Numbered from the stretch's first letter, positions 8,692-18,588 are shown. The stretch: 64,000 nucleotides of DNA from Dryocola sp031988645 (GCF_051307045.1 NZ_CP150452.1:1550001-1614000), one strand, 5' to 3'. Numbers and translations: made by a program. Notes: generated from the sequence alone by a model not told the origin.

Positions 8692-10823
8692 TCGCTATGC
8701 GCGGCTATATGCTGCTGTAGACGCGATATTTCCGGCAGCAGGGAAACCAGCAGCCCAATTTGCTGAAGCACCAGCGGTTCCTTAGTGTCAGGGCAAGGGT
8801 CGATTTGAGTAATCCTTTCCGACAGCCCCTGAAGCGCCTGCTGTACCCGCTGTTCATCGGCGGGCAGGTGATGAAGCGCATCGTCAACGTAACAGACAGC
8901 ATCATCCAGCAGCAGCAGGATCTCGTTATTAGCGAGCTTTTCACGATGCGCGCCCAGCGCTGACACATAGCTGTTAAAAGTATGGTTCAGGCAGAGCAAA
9001 CGAAACGCCGTCTCGCGGGTTTCAGGCGAGACGCGGGGCTCGGAAGACATATTGGAAACCACCGAGGCCAGCTCGGCGTCCCGATTGTGGGCGTCACGGC
9101 GAGCAATACGATATTCGAGGCGGTTATCGCGTCCCTGATGATACTGCTCAAGGATAGCGTCCAGATAACGGCAGTTGGCGTTGAAGGCTCGCTCAACGAC
9201 CAGAGAAAGGCGGCGAAAACGCCAGTCTGGCCAGATAAAGCTTACCGCGGCCCATGCTATCGCGCAGCCTAGCAGCGTATCTATGACGCGTGGAAACGCG
9301 ACTTCAAAGCCTTCGCCGAGCAAATTGAAACACAGCAGCACGAGCAGGGTGATAAACATGGTGGCGTGCGCGTACTGAACGTTACGAAAGGCGAAGAACA
9401 GAACGCCGGTAATCACAATCAGAATCAGCTGCCCTTCCAGCGAAGGCACAAACCACAAAATAGGCAGGCCTATCGCCACGCCGACAAGGGTGCCGACAAT
9501 ACGTAAAGCCAGCCGCCTGCGGGTGGCATTGTAGTTGGGCTGGCAGACAAACAGGCTGGTTAGCAAAATCCAGTAGCCGTGCTGCAGTCCCGTAAGCTGA
9601 ATAAAAGCGTAGCCCACGCAAAGCACCAGCGACATGCGAACGGCATGGCGGAACAGCGCGGATTCAGGCGTCAGGTTGCGGGTAAGGCGCAGCCAGATAT
9701 CGCCGAAACCCGTAAGCTTATCGTCGGCAAGACGGTTCTCGATATCGTTGTGTGGGGCGGCCAGAGCCTGCTCGGATTCGATTGTGGCAAGCTGCGCATC
9801 AATAGCGCGCAGGTTACTCATCAGATAGCCCAGCGCCTTCATTTCGCTGCCCGCAGGATCCGTTTTATTGACCCGCGCAATGGCCGCATCAAGATGGGTA
9901 AAGGCCCTTTCAAATCTGGGATCGTGCTGGTAGGGCACCCGCAGCAGCACGGAACGTGACAGCTGCTGGCATGCCTGCGACTGCAGGGTCAGCAGGCGCT
10001 GGAAGCGAAACATAATGTCGCTGTAGCGGAATTTATCCCGCAGGGCCTGATACTGAATATGGGAAGAGCTGGCCCGCTCGTGGATATCCTGCGCGACAAA
10101 GTAGTAGTGCAGGGTGCGCCGGGTGCCGCGCTGTCCGCGATCGCCGCGCAAGCGGGTTAACAAAGACGCTTTCGTCTGGTTCAGCGTAGTCACCAGCTGG
10201 CTGTTAGACATCGCCAGCTCCAGCATGGGCGCCTGGCTTTCCTCTTCGATATCCGGATCAAACAGCGTCGCTTTGATTTCCAGATAATGCGCCAGGTGCT
10301 CATAGCAGCGGGCCAGATTGTCCTGCAAGGGACGGATCGGGAAGATAAGATGCCCGGCGAGCGTGAGCAGGTTGTACCAAACCGCTCCCGCCAGCAGGAG
10401 CAGCGGCTGCTGATACCAGTGTGCGTACAAAGAAATGCCGAGCATGGTGTAAATAGCGATCAGCAGCGCGCCGAAGGCTATGGTTGCGTAGCGCTGACCC
10501 AGCCCGCCCAGCAGAATAAAACCGCTGGTAGAAAGCATCAGCCCCAGCGTGAACAGCCATGGCCAGGGGAACAGCAGCTCGACGGAGGCGGAAGCAATAA
10601 AAAAGCTGACCAGCGTAATCAGCAGGTTTCGCAAACGCCCGGTCAGCCGATCGTCCAAATCCGCCAGCGCCGCCGCAACCACCCCCAGCGTCAACGGAAT
10701 AGTCAGTTTGACCTCTCCGAGCCACCAGGGCAGGGCGGCCGTGCCGGTCAGGGCGATAAAAATGCGTAAGTTGTAAAGCCAGGCGCTGTTCCACGTGTAG
10801 CGGCGCAGTAAGGGACTAAGCAT
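8688..10823 (-). CDS. yccS: YccS, FUSC-family inner membrane protein
   Basis: 711 aa. Two blocks of hydrophobic helices (about 15-160 and 395-520) flank and precede cytoplasmic helical regions, the arrangement of the YccS/YhfK family related to aromatic-acid exporters (FUSC). Substrate unknown. The N-terminus MLSPLLRRYTWNSAWLYNLRI matches the family start. It follows yccF by 21 nt and is probably cotranscribed. Confidence 0.9.
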   Translation of the reverse strand: MLSPLLRRYTWNSAWLYNLRIFIALTGTAALPWWLGEVKLTIPLTLGVVAAALADLDDRLTGRLRNLLITLVSFFIASASVELLFPWPWLFTLGLMLSTSGFILLGGLGQRYATIAFGALLIAIYTMLGISLYAHWYQQPLLLLAGAVWYNLLTLAGHLIFPIRPLQDNLARCYEHLAHYLEIKATLFDPDIEEESQAPMLELAMSNSQLVTTLNQTKASLLTRLRGDRGQRGTRRTLHYYFVAQDIHERASSSHIQYQALRDKFRYSDIMFRFQRLLTLQSQACQQLSRSVLLRVPYQHDPRFERAFTHLDAAIARVNKTDPAGSEMKALGYLMSNLRAIDAQLATIESEQALAAPHNDIENRLADDKLTGFGDIWLRLTRNLTPESALFRHAVRMSLVLCVGYAFIQLTGLQHGYWILLTSLFVCQPNYNATRRRLALRIVGTLVGVAIGLPILWFVPSLEGQLILIVITGVLFFAFRNVQYAHATMFITLLVLLCFNLLGEGFEVAFPRVIDTLLGCAIAWAAVSFIWPDWRFRRLSLVVERAFNANCRYLDAILEQYHQGRDNRLEYRIARRDAHNRDAELASVVSNMSSEPRVSPETRETAFRLLCLNHTFNSYVSALGAHREKLANNEILLLLDDAVCYVDDALHHLPADEQRVQQALQGLSERITQIDPCPDTKEPLVLQQIGLLVSLLPEISRLQQHIAAHSD

Positions 10824-10844
10824 TAGCTCGCAATTTCCTGTGCG

Positions 10845-11291
10845 TTATTGAAAACGGCGCTGCGCATTGGCGGTACGCGCCGCCCGTGCCGTTTCAACCG
10901 AGACGACGCGGCGACCAACCGGCCACAGGGCAATGGCGGCGATTTTAAAATTCGCAATGCCCACCGGAATACCGATGAGGGTGATGCACTGAGCGATACC
11001 GGTGAGAATGTGCATCACGCAAAGCCACCAGCCGAAGAAAATCAGCCAGAAAATGTTCAGCAGGGTGCCGCCGGTATTCATGATCGCGCTTTTACCCTGC
11101 GGGTTGAGCTCATCGACATGAATAGCTTCGTTGCCGTACGGCACGAAGGAAAGCCGGGTTATCTCCCAGCAGGAACGAGTCAGCGGGAGCGTGAAAATAA
11201 AAATAATACTGACGAGAGTAGCCAGTAGCCAGGACAGAGTTGTCAGGAAACCACCCAGTACAAAGTTCAACACATTAAGGACCGTACGCAT
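10845..11291 (-). CDS. yccF: YccF inner membrane protein
   Basis: 148 aa from MRTVLNVLNFVLGGF. It has several hydrophobic helices, a conserved TLPLTRSCWEITRLSFVPYGNEA loop and two YccF repeats (FFGWWL, GIPVGIANFKIAAIALWPVGRRVV). Function is unknown; it is paired with yccS throughout enterobacteria. The start is placed on the second Met, matching the family length. Confidence 0.9.
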   Translation of the reverse strand: MRTVLNVLNFVLGGFLTTLSWLLATLVSIIFIFTLPLTRSCWEITRLSFVPYGNEAIHVDELNPQGKSAIMNTGGTLLNIFWLIFFGWWLCVMHILTGIAQCITLIGIPVGIANFKIAAIALWPVGRRVVSVETARAARTANAQRRFQ

Positions 11292-11421
11292 AAGCACTCT
11301 TCGTTGGTAAAAGTCATGAAATAAATAACCACAGCAATTGTAACGCGTTTTTAGTCTGGAGCGTCATTCCTTCGACGGGTAAACTTAGCGGCAACTTCTT
11401 TACTTGAGCAGACAAAGCGTA

Positions 11422-13476
11422 ATGGAACTCAAAGCGACCTCCCTTGGCAAACATCTGGCACAGCATCCTTACAACCGCGTGAAATTACTCAGCGCGGGCG
11501 TGGAGGTAAAGGGCGATCGTCATGAATACCTTATTCCATTTAATCAACTGGTCGCGATCAATATCAAGCGCGGGCTGGTCTGGGGGGAGCTGGAATTTGT
11601 CCTGCCAGACGATAAGGTTGTGCGCCTGCACGGTACGGAATGGGGGGAAACCCAGCGCTTTTATCATCATCTGGACACGCTGTGGCGCACATGGAGCGTC
11701 GAGATGAGCGAAGTTGCCGCCCGGGTGCTTGATGAGCAGTATGCTGAAATCATCCGGCGCACCCGGCAGGAAAAATGGTTCAGGCGCAGCGATATGGAAG
11801 CTCTGCAGCAGAATGTCAAAGCCGCTTTTGCGGCCCTGCCTGTGCCCCAGGCAAGGCTTGAGGCGTTTGATAACTGCCGCGAGGCGTGGCTTAACTGCAA
11901 GGCGTGGCTGGAGCAGGGCGAGAGCCGCCGCGACGAACGCAACGCCGCCTATACCGAGCGCATGCTGGAAAAGTATGCCGATTTTTTCCAGCAGGTAGAA
12001 ACCTCTCCTCTCAACCCTTCCCAGGCGCGCGCCGTGGTAAACGGCGAGGATTCATTACTGGTGCTGGCAGGCGCCGGGAGCGGCAAAACCTCCGTGCTGG
12101 TGGCCCGCGCAGGCTGGTTGCTACAGCGGGGCGAGGCGACGGAAGACCAAATTCTGCTGCTGGCGTTTGGGCGCCAGGCCGCGCAGGAAATGGATCGGCG
12201 AATTGCTGAACGCCTGCACACGGATGCCATAACCGCACGTACTTTTCATGCGCTTGCGCTGCATATAATTCAGCAGGGCGGCCGCAAAGCGCCGCGCATC
12301 AGCGAGCTGGAGTCAGATACTGCCGCAAGGCATCAGCTTTTAATCGAAAGCTGGCGGCAGCAGTGCCGCGAGAAAAAGGCCCAGGCGAAAGGGTGGCGGG
12401 AATGGCTAAGGGATGAGCTGGAATGGGAGGTGCCGGAAGGCGAATACTGGCTCGATGAGCGTCTGAGCAAACGCCTCGCCGGCAGGCTTGACCGCTGGTT
12501 AGGACTCATACGTATGCACGGCGGCTCCCAGGCGGACATGATCTCTGCCTGCGCGGAGGAAATACGTCCTCTGTTTTCAAAGCGCGTTAAGCTGATGGCG
12601 CCTTTATTGAAAGCCTGGAAAAGCGCGCTTAAAGCTGAAGAGGCGGTAGACTTCTCCGGCCTGATTCATCAGGCGGTTAACGTGCTGGAAAAAGGGCGTT
12701 TTATCAGCCCGTGGAAGCACATTCTGGTAGACGAGTTCCAGGATATCTCCCCGCAGCGCGCGGCATTGCTGGCGGCGCTGCGTCGGCAGAACTCGCATAC
12801 ATCTTTATACGCGGTGGGGGATGACTGGCAGGCCATCTACCGTTTCAGCGGCGCGGAAATGGCGCTTACTACGGCCTTTGCGCACCATTTCGGCGAAGGC
12901 GACCAGTGCGCGTTAGATACCACCTACCGCTTTAACGATCGCATCGGTGAAGTGGCGAATAAATTCATTCAGCAGAACCCGAACCAGCTCGCCAAGCCTT
13001 TAAACAGCCTGACAAAAGGGGATAAAAAGTCGGTTACGCTGCTGGCGGACGACCAGCTCGACAACCTCCTTGATAAGCTCAGCGGCTACGCCAGACCAGA
13101 ACAGCGCATCCTGGTGCTTGCCCGCTACCATCATCTGCGTCCGGCGAGCCTTGAAAAAGCGGCGACGCGCTGGCCGAAGCTGAATATTGATTTTCTGACC
13201 ATTCATGCCAGCAAAGGGCAGCAGGCGGACTACGTTATCGTTCTGGGATTGCAGCAGGGCAAAGACGGTTTTCCGGCACAGGCCCGCGAATCGGTGATGG
13301 AGCAGGCGCTGCTGCCGGAGCCGGAAGAGTATCAGGATGCGGAGGAACGGCGGCTGCTGTATGTCGCGATGACGCGGGCGCGCCATCGCGTTTGGCTGCT
13401 CTTTAACAAAAAAGAGCCTTCTGATTTTGTCGATATTCTGAAACGTCTCGGCGTGCCGGCCGCCGGCCGGCCCTGA
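11422..13476 (+). CDS. helD: DNA helicase IV
   Basis: 684 aa from MELKATSLGKHLAQHP, the E. coli length; the ATG 18 nt upstream is not needed. UvrD/Rep-type SF1A helicase: Walker A AGAGSGKTS near residues 216-224, motif II DEFQDISPQ, motif III VGDDWQAIYRFSGA, motif V IHASKGQQADYV and motif VI LYVAMTRARHRVW. The N-terminal domain is specific to HelD. It unwinds DNA 3'-5'. Its stop codon abuts the convergent mgsA stop. Confidence 0.96.
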   Translation: MELKATSLGKHLAQHPYNRVKLLSAGVEVKGDRHEYLIPFNQLVAINIKRGLVWGELEFVLPDDKVVRLHGTEWGETQRFYHHLDTLWRTWSVEMSEVAARVLDEQYAEIIRRTRQEKWFRRSDMEALQQNVKAAFAALPVPQARLEAFDNCREAWLNCKAWLEQGESRRDERNAAYTERMLEKYADFFQQVETSPLNPSQARAVVNGEDSLLVLAGAGSGKTSVLVARAGWLLQRGEATEDQILLLAFGRQAAQEMDRRIAERLHTDAITARTFHALALHIIQQGGRKAPRISELESDTAARHQLLIESWRQQCREKKAQAKGWREWLRDELEWEVPEGEYWLDERLSKRLAGRLDRWLGLIRMHGGSQADMISACAEEIRPLFSKRVKLMAPLLKAWKSALKAEEAVDFSGLIHQAVNVLEKGRFISPWKHILVDEFQDISPQRAALLAALRRQNSHTSLYAVGDDWQAIYRFSGAEMALTTAFAHHFGEGDQCALDTTYRFNDRIGEVANKFIQQNPNQLAKPLNSLTKGDKKSVTLLADDQLDNLLDKLSGYARPEQRILVLARYHHLRPASLEKAATRWPKLNIDFLTIHASKGQQADYVIVLGLQQGKDGFPAQARESVMEQALLPEPEEYQDAEERRLLYVAMTRARHRVWLLFNKKEPSDFVDILKRLGVPAAGRP

Positions 13477-13935
13477 TTATTTCAGCCTTTCGGCAAGGTA
13501 ACGCTGATAATCCGGGATAAGGATATCCACATCCTGATTAAAGCCCGGCGACTGGATAATAAAATCCGCGGTGGAGAGATTGGTCGCCACCGGGATATTC
13601 CAGACGGTAGCAAGACGCAGCAGGGCCTTCACGTCCGGGTCGTGCGGTACCGCGTTAAGCGGATCCCAGAAGAAGATCAGCACGTCGATTTTCCCTTCTG
13701 AAATCAAGGCGCCAACCTGCTGGTCGCCGCCCATCGGGCCGCTCAGCATGGCGTTCACCTCCAGCCCGCAGGTCCGCTGAATCAAATTACCGGTGGTGCC
13801 CGTGGCGTATAAAACGTGCGTAGCCAGCGACGCGCGATGGCGCTCAACCCATTTCAGCAGCGCTTCTTTACAGTGATCGTGCGCCACCAGCGCAATGTGC
13901 TTTTTGGCCGCGAGGGTGCGGGTAGTTAATTCCAT
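13477..13935 (-). CDS. mgsA: Methylglyoxal synthase
   Basis: 152 aa from MELTTRTLAAKKHIALVAHDH. It converts dihydroxyacetone phosphate to methylglyoxal and phosphate, a bypass that relieves sugar-phosphate stress. The catalytic residues are present: Asp20 (AHDHC), Asp71 (GPMGGDQQVG), His98 and Asp101 (VPHDPDV). A longer start 24 nt upstream is not supported. Confidence 0.97.
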   Translation of the reverse strand: MELTTRTLAAKKHIALVAHDHCKEALLKWVERHRASLATHVLYATGTTGNLIQRTCGLEVNAMLSGPMGGDQQVGALISEGKIDVLIFFWDPLNAVPHDPDVKALLRLATVWNIPVATNLSTADFIIQSPGFNQDVDILIPDYQRYLAERLK

Positions 13936-14031
13936 GGAGAAATCCTGATTGATTAGCATTGGCTACAGCTTACTGGAAGTCACTGATGCTGCAAGATAAG
14001 GACGTCAAAATGTATTTAAAAAGCCGCGTAA

Positions 14032-14697
14032 TTAAGGGGCGGGATGCTCTTTTACCCACTGTAAGAAACGTTCACGCGTCGTTTTATCCGCCTGTACAAA
14101 CCAGTACTTCAGCCGCTGCTCCGTCAGCGTTTCGGACGGGCGAACCGGCGGATCGAGTTCAGAGGTGCGGGAAAGCAGGGCGCTGTCATCGGCCATCATA
14201 ACCGCGAACTGCGGCATTGAGGCGATTTTGCCCGCCTGGTTATAGCGCTGCGTATCGTTTTCATAATCAATCCCCTGCGGCGCGGGCGTAATGGCCAGCA
14301 CGTCGAGTTTTATCGGGATGACCACCGCGCTGCCGTCGAGAAGCTGCAGGTGCGGAGCGCCGTCAAAAACCTCGCTCTCTTTTTCATTCTCGATATGGGG
14401 AAGGTTAAAGTTCACCTGGCTTATCTCTTTCGTATCGAAGCTCACCACCAGGGGCTGCGATATATAAAGCCTTTGTTCGCGCGCGTTTGCGCGGACGTTT
14501 TTTTCAACGCGAAATACAATCTGGTGCGCACCGTTATCCAGTTCGATACTGTCCGCTCCTTTTAACAGCGAGCTGGAAACTTTCTTGCCGTCAAGCACCA
14601 GCAAATCGATATCCGTGGAAAGCCGTAAGGTGGTTGCCCGGGCGCAAAAAGGCAGGAGTAGGGTATAGCAAAGGACTACGTAGGGCCCAATCTTCAT
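14032..14697 (-). CDS. yccT: YccT/CsgI, DUF2057 periplasmic protein
   Basis: 221 aa with a signal peptide (MKIGPYVVLCYTLLLPFCARA, cleavage before TTLRL). The mature protein has the DUF2057 features: LSTDIDLLVLDGKK, LDNGAHQIVFRVEK, YISQPLVVSFD, and a C-terminal LTEQRLKYWFVQADKTTRERFLQW that is characteristic of the family. The homologue has been reported to inhibit curli formation in E. coli/Salmonella. Confidence 0.88.
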   Translation of the reverse strand: MKIGPYVVLCYTLLLPFCARATTLRLSTDIDLLVLDGKKVSSSLLKGADSIELDNGAHQIVFRVEKNVRANAREQRLYISQPLVVSFDTKEISQVNFNLPHIENEKESEVFDGAPHLQLLDGSAVVIPIKLDVLAITPAPQGIDYENDTQRYNQAGKIASMPQFAVMMADDSALLSRTSELDPPVRPSETLTEQRLKYWFVQADKTTRERFLQWVKEHPAP

Positions 14698-14884
14698 TCA
14701 TTTCTCCTGCGCCGGCGCGGCCTGAATCATCCGTTCCAGAATGTGTCAAAATTTTTCACAATAACGGTCCATTAACATATAGACATATTCTTAATATTTG
14801 CTCTCATACATCCGTATGGGAAAGATGGTGAGTCCGTAGCGTTTGTCATACACTTTTGATTACTTCATCAAGGCGGAGAGCGTC

Positions 14885-15298
14885 ATGAAACAGACGGATA
14901 TTGAAAGTATTTTAAAAAATACCCGCACCATCGCGCTGGTCGGCGCCAGCGATAAGCCGGACCGCCCGAGCTACCGGGTAATGGCGTATCTGTTAAATCA
15001 GGGCTACGAGGTTATCCCCGTCTCCCCAAAAGTGGCGGGCAAAACGCTGTTAGGCCAGCAGGGCTACGGCAGCCTTGCGGATATCCCGAAAAAGGTGGAT
15101 ATGGTGGATGTGTTCCGCAATTCCGAAGCCGCGTGGGACGTGGCCAAAGAGGCCATCGCCATCGGCGCGAAAACGCTCTGGCTGCAGCTGGGGGTCATCA
15201 ATGAGCAGGCGGCCGTGCTGGCCCAGGATGCGGGGCTGAACGTAGTGATGGATCGCTGTCCGGCGATTGAAATTCCGCGGCTTGGCTTAGCTAAATAA
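14885..15298 (+). CDS. yccU: YccU, CoA-binding domain protein
   Basis: 137 aa from MKQTDIESILKNTRTIALVGASDKPDRPSYRV; a Met 42 nt upstream is rejected because the family starts here and GGAGAG precedes it. It consists of a single CoA-binding (Rossmann-like) domain with GASDKPDRPS, VIPVSPKVAG and VMDRCPAIEIPRL motifs. Function is not established. Confidence 0.9.
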   Translation: MKQTDIESILKNTRTIALVGASDKPDRPSYRVMAYLLNQGYEVIPVSPKVAGKTLLGQQGYGSLADIPKKVDMVDVFRNSEAAWDVAKEAIAIGAKTLWLQLGVINEQAAVLAQDAGLNVVMDRCPAIEIPRLGLAK

Positions 15299-15326
15299 GA
15301 AAAACCCCGCAGGCGCGGGGTTTTTT
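15299..15326. terminator. yccU/hspQ terminator
   Basis: GAAAAACCCCGC-AGGC-GCGGGGTTTTTT between the convergent yccU and hspQ ends. Works on both strands and overlaps the last bases of hspQ. Confidence 0.9.
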
Positions 15327-15642
15327 AGTTACGCAGGCGAGGTGCCTGAAGCTGTTGCCGTATTGACGCCGCCAGTTCGTCCATTGAGGGTTGTTCAGGA
15401 TGTTCATCCTGCGACTCTCCGCTCAGCTGGGCTTCGGCAAGATAGGTATGCACGGCCTGGCCATCATCGTCTTCCATCACCACGTGATACCAGGGCGCGG
15501 TACGCAAAGCGTCGTTATCAGCCAGTTCATCTTCCGCCGGTTCATCAAGCGAATATTCAGGGTCGATATCCACCACGACGCCTAAATATCCCAACAGCGA
15601 ATGGCGTACCTGCTGACCAATTCCGAATTTGCTGGCAATCAT
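15325..15642 (-). CDS. hspQ: HspQ, heat-shock protein / hemimethylated DNA-binding family
   Basis: 105 aa from MIASKFGIGQQVRHSLLGYLGVVVDIDPEYS, the E. coli length. A YccV-like domain with APWYHVVMEDDDGQAVHTYLAEAQL, then an acidic EHPEQPSMDEL stretch. It is known as a Lon substrate and specificity-enhancing factor that also affects DnaA stability. A start 30 nt upstream (MQSKVSREVT) is in frame but not conserved. Confidence 0.94.
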   Translation of the reverse strand: MIASKFGIGQQVRHSLLGYLGVVVDIDPEYSLDEPAEDELADNDALRTAPWYHVVMEDDDGQAVHTYLAEAQLSGESQDEHPEQPSMDELAASIRQQLQAPRLRN

Positions 15643-15704
15643 TGTCACCTCCCGGGAAACTTTACTTTGCATATTAATATGCGGGTAAATTTCCGCTTTT
15701 CAAG

Positions 15705-16895
15705 CTACATGACGCGACAGGCAAACCCTTTCAGATAAAGACCTTCCGGATAGGTTGCGATCACCGGGTGATCGGCCGCCTGACGGAACTGCTCTATAAA
15801 TTGTACATCACGTCCGGCATCTACGGCGGCATCGGCAATGATTTTCTGGAATAAATCCGTGGTCATCAGGCCTGAACAGGAGAAGGTCATCAGGATGCCG
15901 CCCGGGTTCAGCAGCTGGATGGCCAGCATGTTGATATCCTTGTAGCCGCGGCATGCGCCCATCAGCTGGTTTTTGTTTTCCACGAACTTCGGCGGATCCA
16001 TGACGATGACGTCGAACTTCTCGCCGCCGTCGCGATATTTACGCAGCAGTTTGAAAACGTCATCGCGCAGGAATTCAGCTTTGCTGAGATCAAGCTGATT
16101 CAGCTCGACGTTTTGCCTGGCGATATCCAGCGCGTCCTGCGAGGTATCAACGCTTACCACCTGACGGCAGCCGCCCAGCAAAGCGGAAACCGCAAAACCG
16201 CCGGTGTAGGAGAAGCAGTTCAGCACGCGTTTATCTTGCACATACCGGCGGGTGGCGAAGCGGCTGTCGCGCTGATCGAGGTAATAACCCGTCTTGTGTC
16301 CGCCTTTGATATCCACCAGCAGTTTCATGCCGTGCTCTTCAATCGGCAGCAGGTCCGGCGGCAGTTCGCCGCTAACCGGGCCCTGAGCTAGCTCCATGCC
16401 TTCTTTTTTGCGCACCGCAACGTCCGAGCGGTCATAGATGGCGCATTCCGGATAGAGATTTTGCAGTGCCGCAACCAGCGCCGGGCGCTGGTATTCCGCG
16501 CCGGCCGAGAGCAGCTGAAGCACGAGGAAATTGCCGAAGCGGTCGATGGTCACGCCGGGCAGTCCGTCAGACTCGCCGGCAATCAGACGATAGCTGTCGA
16601 GCCCGTCACGCTTAGCGAGCCATTCGCGCCACTGCTGCGCCTGCTGCAGGCGGCGAGTGAAAAAGGCGATATCCACGCTTTCATCGGCATCAAAAGTCCA
16701 TACGCGGGCGCGAATTTGTGAAGACGGAGAGTAGGCGGCGCGGGCTAGCCACTTGCCCTGGCTGTCGACGATATCAATGGTTTCGCCTGAGCTGGCTTTA
16801 CCTTCCAGGCGAGCTACCGCGCCGGAAAATACCCACGGATGACGGCGCAATAAAGATTTTTCGCGCCCTTTGGTTAACACTAAACGTACGGTCAT
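15705..16895 (-). CDS. rlmI: RlmI, 23S rRNA m5C1962 methyltransferase
   Basis: 396 aa, the E. coli length. An N-terminal PUA domain (MTVRLVLTKGREKSLLRRHPWVFSGAV) precedes an EEHGMKLLVDIKGGHKTGYYLDQRD middle domain. A class I SAM-dependent Rossmann fold follows (VLNCFSYTGGFAV; VMDPPKF; FSCSGLM with the catalytic Cys). It methylates C1962 of 23S rRNA using S-adenosylmethionine. Divergent from acyP. Confidence 0.96.
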   Translation of the reverse strand: MTVRLVLTKGREKSLLRRHPWVFSGAVARLEGKASSGETIDIVDSQGKWLARAAYSPSSQIRARVWTFDADESVDIAFFTRRLQQAQQWREWLAKRDGLDSYRLIAGESDGLPGVTIDRFGNFLVLQLLSAGAEYQRPALVAALQNLYPECAIYDRSDVAVRKKEGMELAQGPVSGELPPDLLPIEEHGMKLLVDIKGGHKTGYYLDQRDSRFATRRYVQDKRVLNCFSYTGGFAVSALLGGCRQVVSVDTSQDALDIARQNVELNQLDLSKAEFLRDDVFKLLRKYRDGGEKFDVIVMDPPKFVENKNQLMGACRGYKDINMLAIQLLNPGGILMTFSCSGLMTTDLFQKIIADAAVDAGRDVQFIEQFRQAADHPVIATYPEGLYLKGFACRVM

Positions 16896-16985
16896 ATTTT
16901 GTTATGCTGTTTTGCTAAGAATTGGGCGTCATTTTCCGGGTTACCTCAGGGAAATGCAACGCAAGAACCCTAAACGGAGGAAGTT

Positions 16986-17267
16986 ATGGCATCAGTATGT
17001 ACGCTTGCCTGGGTCCACGGCATGGTTCAGGGGGTTGGATTTCGCTACAGCACGCAGCACGAAGCGCAGAAGCTGGGCCTGACGGGCTATGTGCGCAATA
17101 TGGATGACGGCAGCGTTGAAGTGCTGGCCTGCGGCGAATCGCAGCGGGTGGAGCAGCTTGTGGACTGGCTTAAGGCGGGAGGGCCGCGCAGCGCCCGGGT
17201 TGATAAGGTTCTTACCGAGCCTCATCAACCCGACAGAGAATGGACCAACTTCGGCATCCGCTATTAA
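16986..17267 (+). CDS. yccX: Acylphosphatase
   Basis: 93 aa. Hydrolyses acyl phosphates. The signature GMVQGVGFRYSTQHEAQKLGLTG carries the catalytic Arg in GVGFR; the second motif GYVRNMDDGSVEV supplies the Asn. GGAGG lies 3-4 nt before the ATG. It overlaps the convergent tusE by 4 nt. Confidence 0.95.
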   Translation: MASVCTLAWVHGMVQGVGFRYSTQHEAQKLGLTGYVRNMDDGSVEVLACGESQRVEQLVDWLKAGGPRSARVDKVLTEPHQPDREWTNFGIRY

Positions 17268-17593
17268 ATGCATTTTACCGGTTTGGGCAGGCCGGCAATT
17301 TTGGTGGCCTGCCTGGCCGGGCCTTTCGGGAAGAGGCGGTACAGGTAGCGGCTGTTACCTTTTTCTTCGCCGAATTTGTTAGCCATGGCCTTAACCAGCA
17401 TGCGAATCGCCGGGGAAGTATTAAATTCCAGGTAGAACTCGCGCACGAAACGCACCACTTCCCAGTGCTCGTCGGTAAGGGTAATTCCCTCTTTTTCAGC
17501 GATAGCCACGGCAAGCGGTTCGCTCCACTCGGCGCTGTTTTTCAGATACCCATCGGTATCCGTTTCAATAACTTTTCCTTCGAACGTCAACAT
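17264..17593 (-). CDS. tusE: TusE sulfurtransferase
   Basis: 109 aa from MLTFEGKVIETDTDGYL. DsrC family, ending GLPKPVKCI with the conserved penultimate Cys108 that accepts persulfide sulfur from TusBCD and hands it to MnmA for 2-thiouridine synthesis in tRNA. The family block SPAIRMLVKAMANKFGEEKG is intact. A Met 6 nt upstream is in frame but extends beyond the conserved start. Confidence 0.96.
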   Translation of the reverse strand: MLTFEGKVIETDTDGYLKNSAEWSEPLAVAIAEKEGITLTDEHWEVVRFVREFYLEFNTSPAIRMLVKAMANKFGEEKGNSRYLYRLFPKGPARQATKIAGLPKPVKCI

Positions 17594-17654
17594 AGTCACT
17601 CAGGCTCTTATTCAGACTGGCCGCAGTGTAGCAAATTTGCCCCGCCAGAAAAAA

Positions 17655-17680
17655 CAAAGCCCCGCACGAGCGGGGCTTGA
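17655..17680 (-). terminator. yccA terminator
   Basis: AAGCCCCGC-ACGA-GCGGGGCTT stem; on the minus strand it is followed by TGTTTTTT, so it terminates yccA. Confidence 0.85.
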
Positions 17681-17702
17681 AGGTAACCGTAAAAGGCTGC
17701 CG

Positions 17703-18362
17703 TTAATCGCGGCTGGCGAAGCCGAGGATGCTCAGCAGGCTGATGAAGATATTGTACAGGGAAACGTACAGGCTCACCGTGGCGCGAATATAATTTGTTT
17801 CACCGCCGCGGATGATATTGCTGGTCTCAAACAAAATGGCGCCTGAGGAGATCAGAATAAACACCGCGCTGATAGCCAGATGCAGGGCAGGCAGCTGCAG
17901 GAAGATGTTCGCCACCATGCCAATCAGCACCACCACCACGCCGGCCATCAGCATCCCGCCCAGGAAAGACATATCCTTACGGGTTGTCAGCACATAAGCG
18001 GAGCAGCAGAAGAACACCAGCGCGGTGCCGCCCAGCGCCATGCCGATGACATCGCCCATGCCGGCAGAAAGATAGGCGTTAAGAATCGGTCCGAGGATAT
18101 AGCCAAGGAAGCCGGTAAAGGCAAAGGCGGCAATAATCCCGGTTGGCTTATTGGCCAGGCGATAGGTCAGGAACATCAGGCCATACATGCCGACCAGCGT
18201 CAGTATCAGCCCTGGCGAAGGCAGCATCAGCACGGTGCTTGCCGTGGCGACTAACGCGGAAAACGCCAGCGTCAGGCTGAGCAGGAAATAGGTATTACGG
18301 AGCACCTTATGAGTGCTTAGCAGTGACGAACGGTCACGCGAGGAGGTAATTATGCGATCCAT
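17703..18362 (-). CDS. yccA: YccA, FtsH modulator (BAX-inhibitor-1 family)
   Basis: 219 aa, the E. coli length, with seven hydrophobic helices separated by short loops and the UPF0005/BI-1 pattern. YccA is a substrate and inhibitor of the membrane protease FtsH and protects SecY when translocation is jammed. The N-terminal MDRIITSSRDRSSLLSTHKVLRNTY tail is cytosolic. Confidence 0.94.
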   Translation of the reverse strand: MDRIITSSRDRSSLLSTHKVLRNTYFLLSLTLAFSALVATASTVLMLPSPGLILTLVGMYGLMFLTYRLANKPTGIIAAFAFTGFLGYILGPILNAYLSAGMGDVIGMALGGTALVFFCCSAYVLTTRKDMSFLGGMLMAGVVVVLIGMVANIFLQLPALHLAISAVFILISSGAILFETSNIIRGGETNYIRATVSLYVSLYNIFISLLSILGFASRD

Positions 18363-18588
18363 TCAGAAACTCTCTCTTTTACAGGTGTATATGGTGACGG
18401 AGAATAAGCGGCGCCTTTATTGCGTGAAAGCTTTTTTACCCATCTTTACCTGCCGGCGTAAAAAAATGCGTGCAGAAAATGTTCCATATTTCTCACTTAT
18501 AGGTTGCTGAAAAATATTGCGTTATCGCGTGTTGATGACTAAGAGTGTTAGCCGTACCGTCATTTATAAATCCAATAAGGCGCGTTTA

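Noticed and set aside
10287..10769. 160-aa frame opposite yccS
   Set aside because: Gln/Arg-rich shadow of the hydrophobic yccS frame; no homology features.
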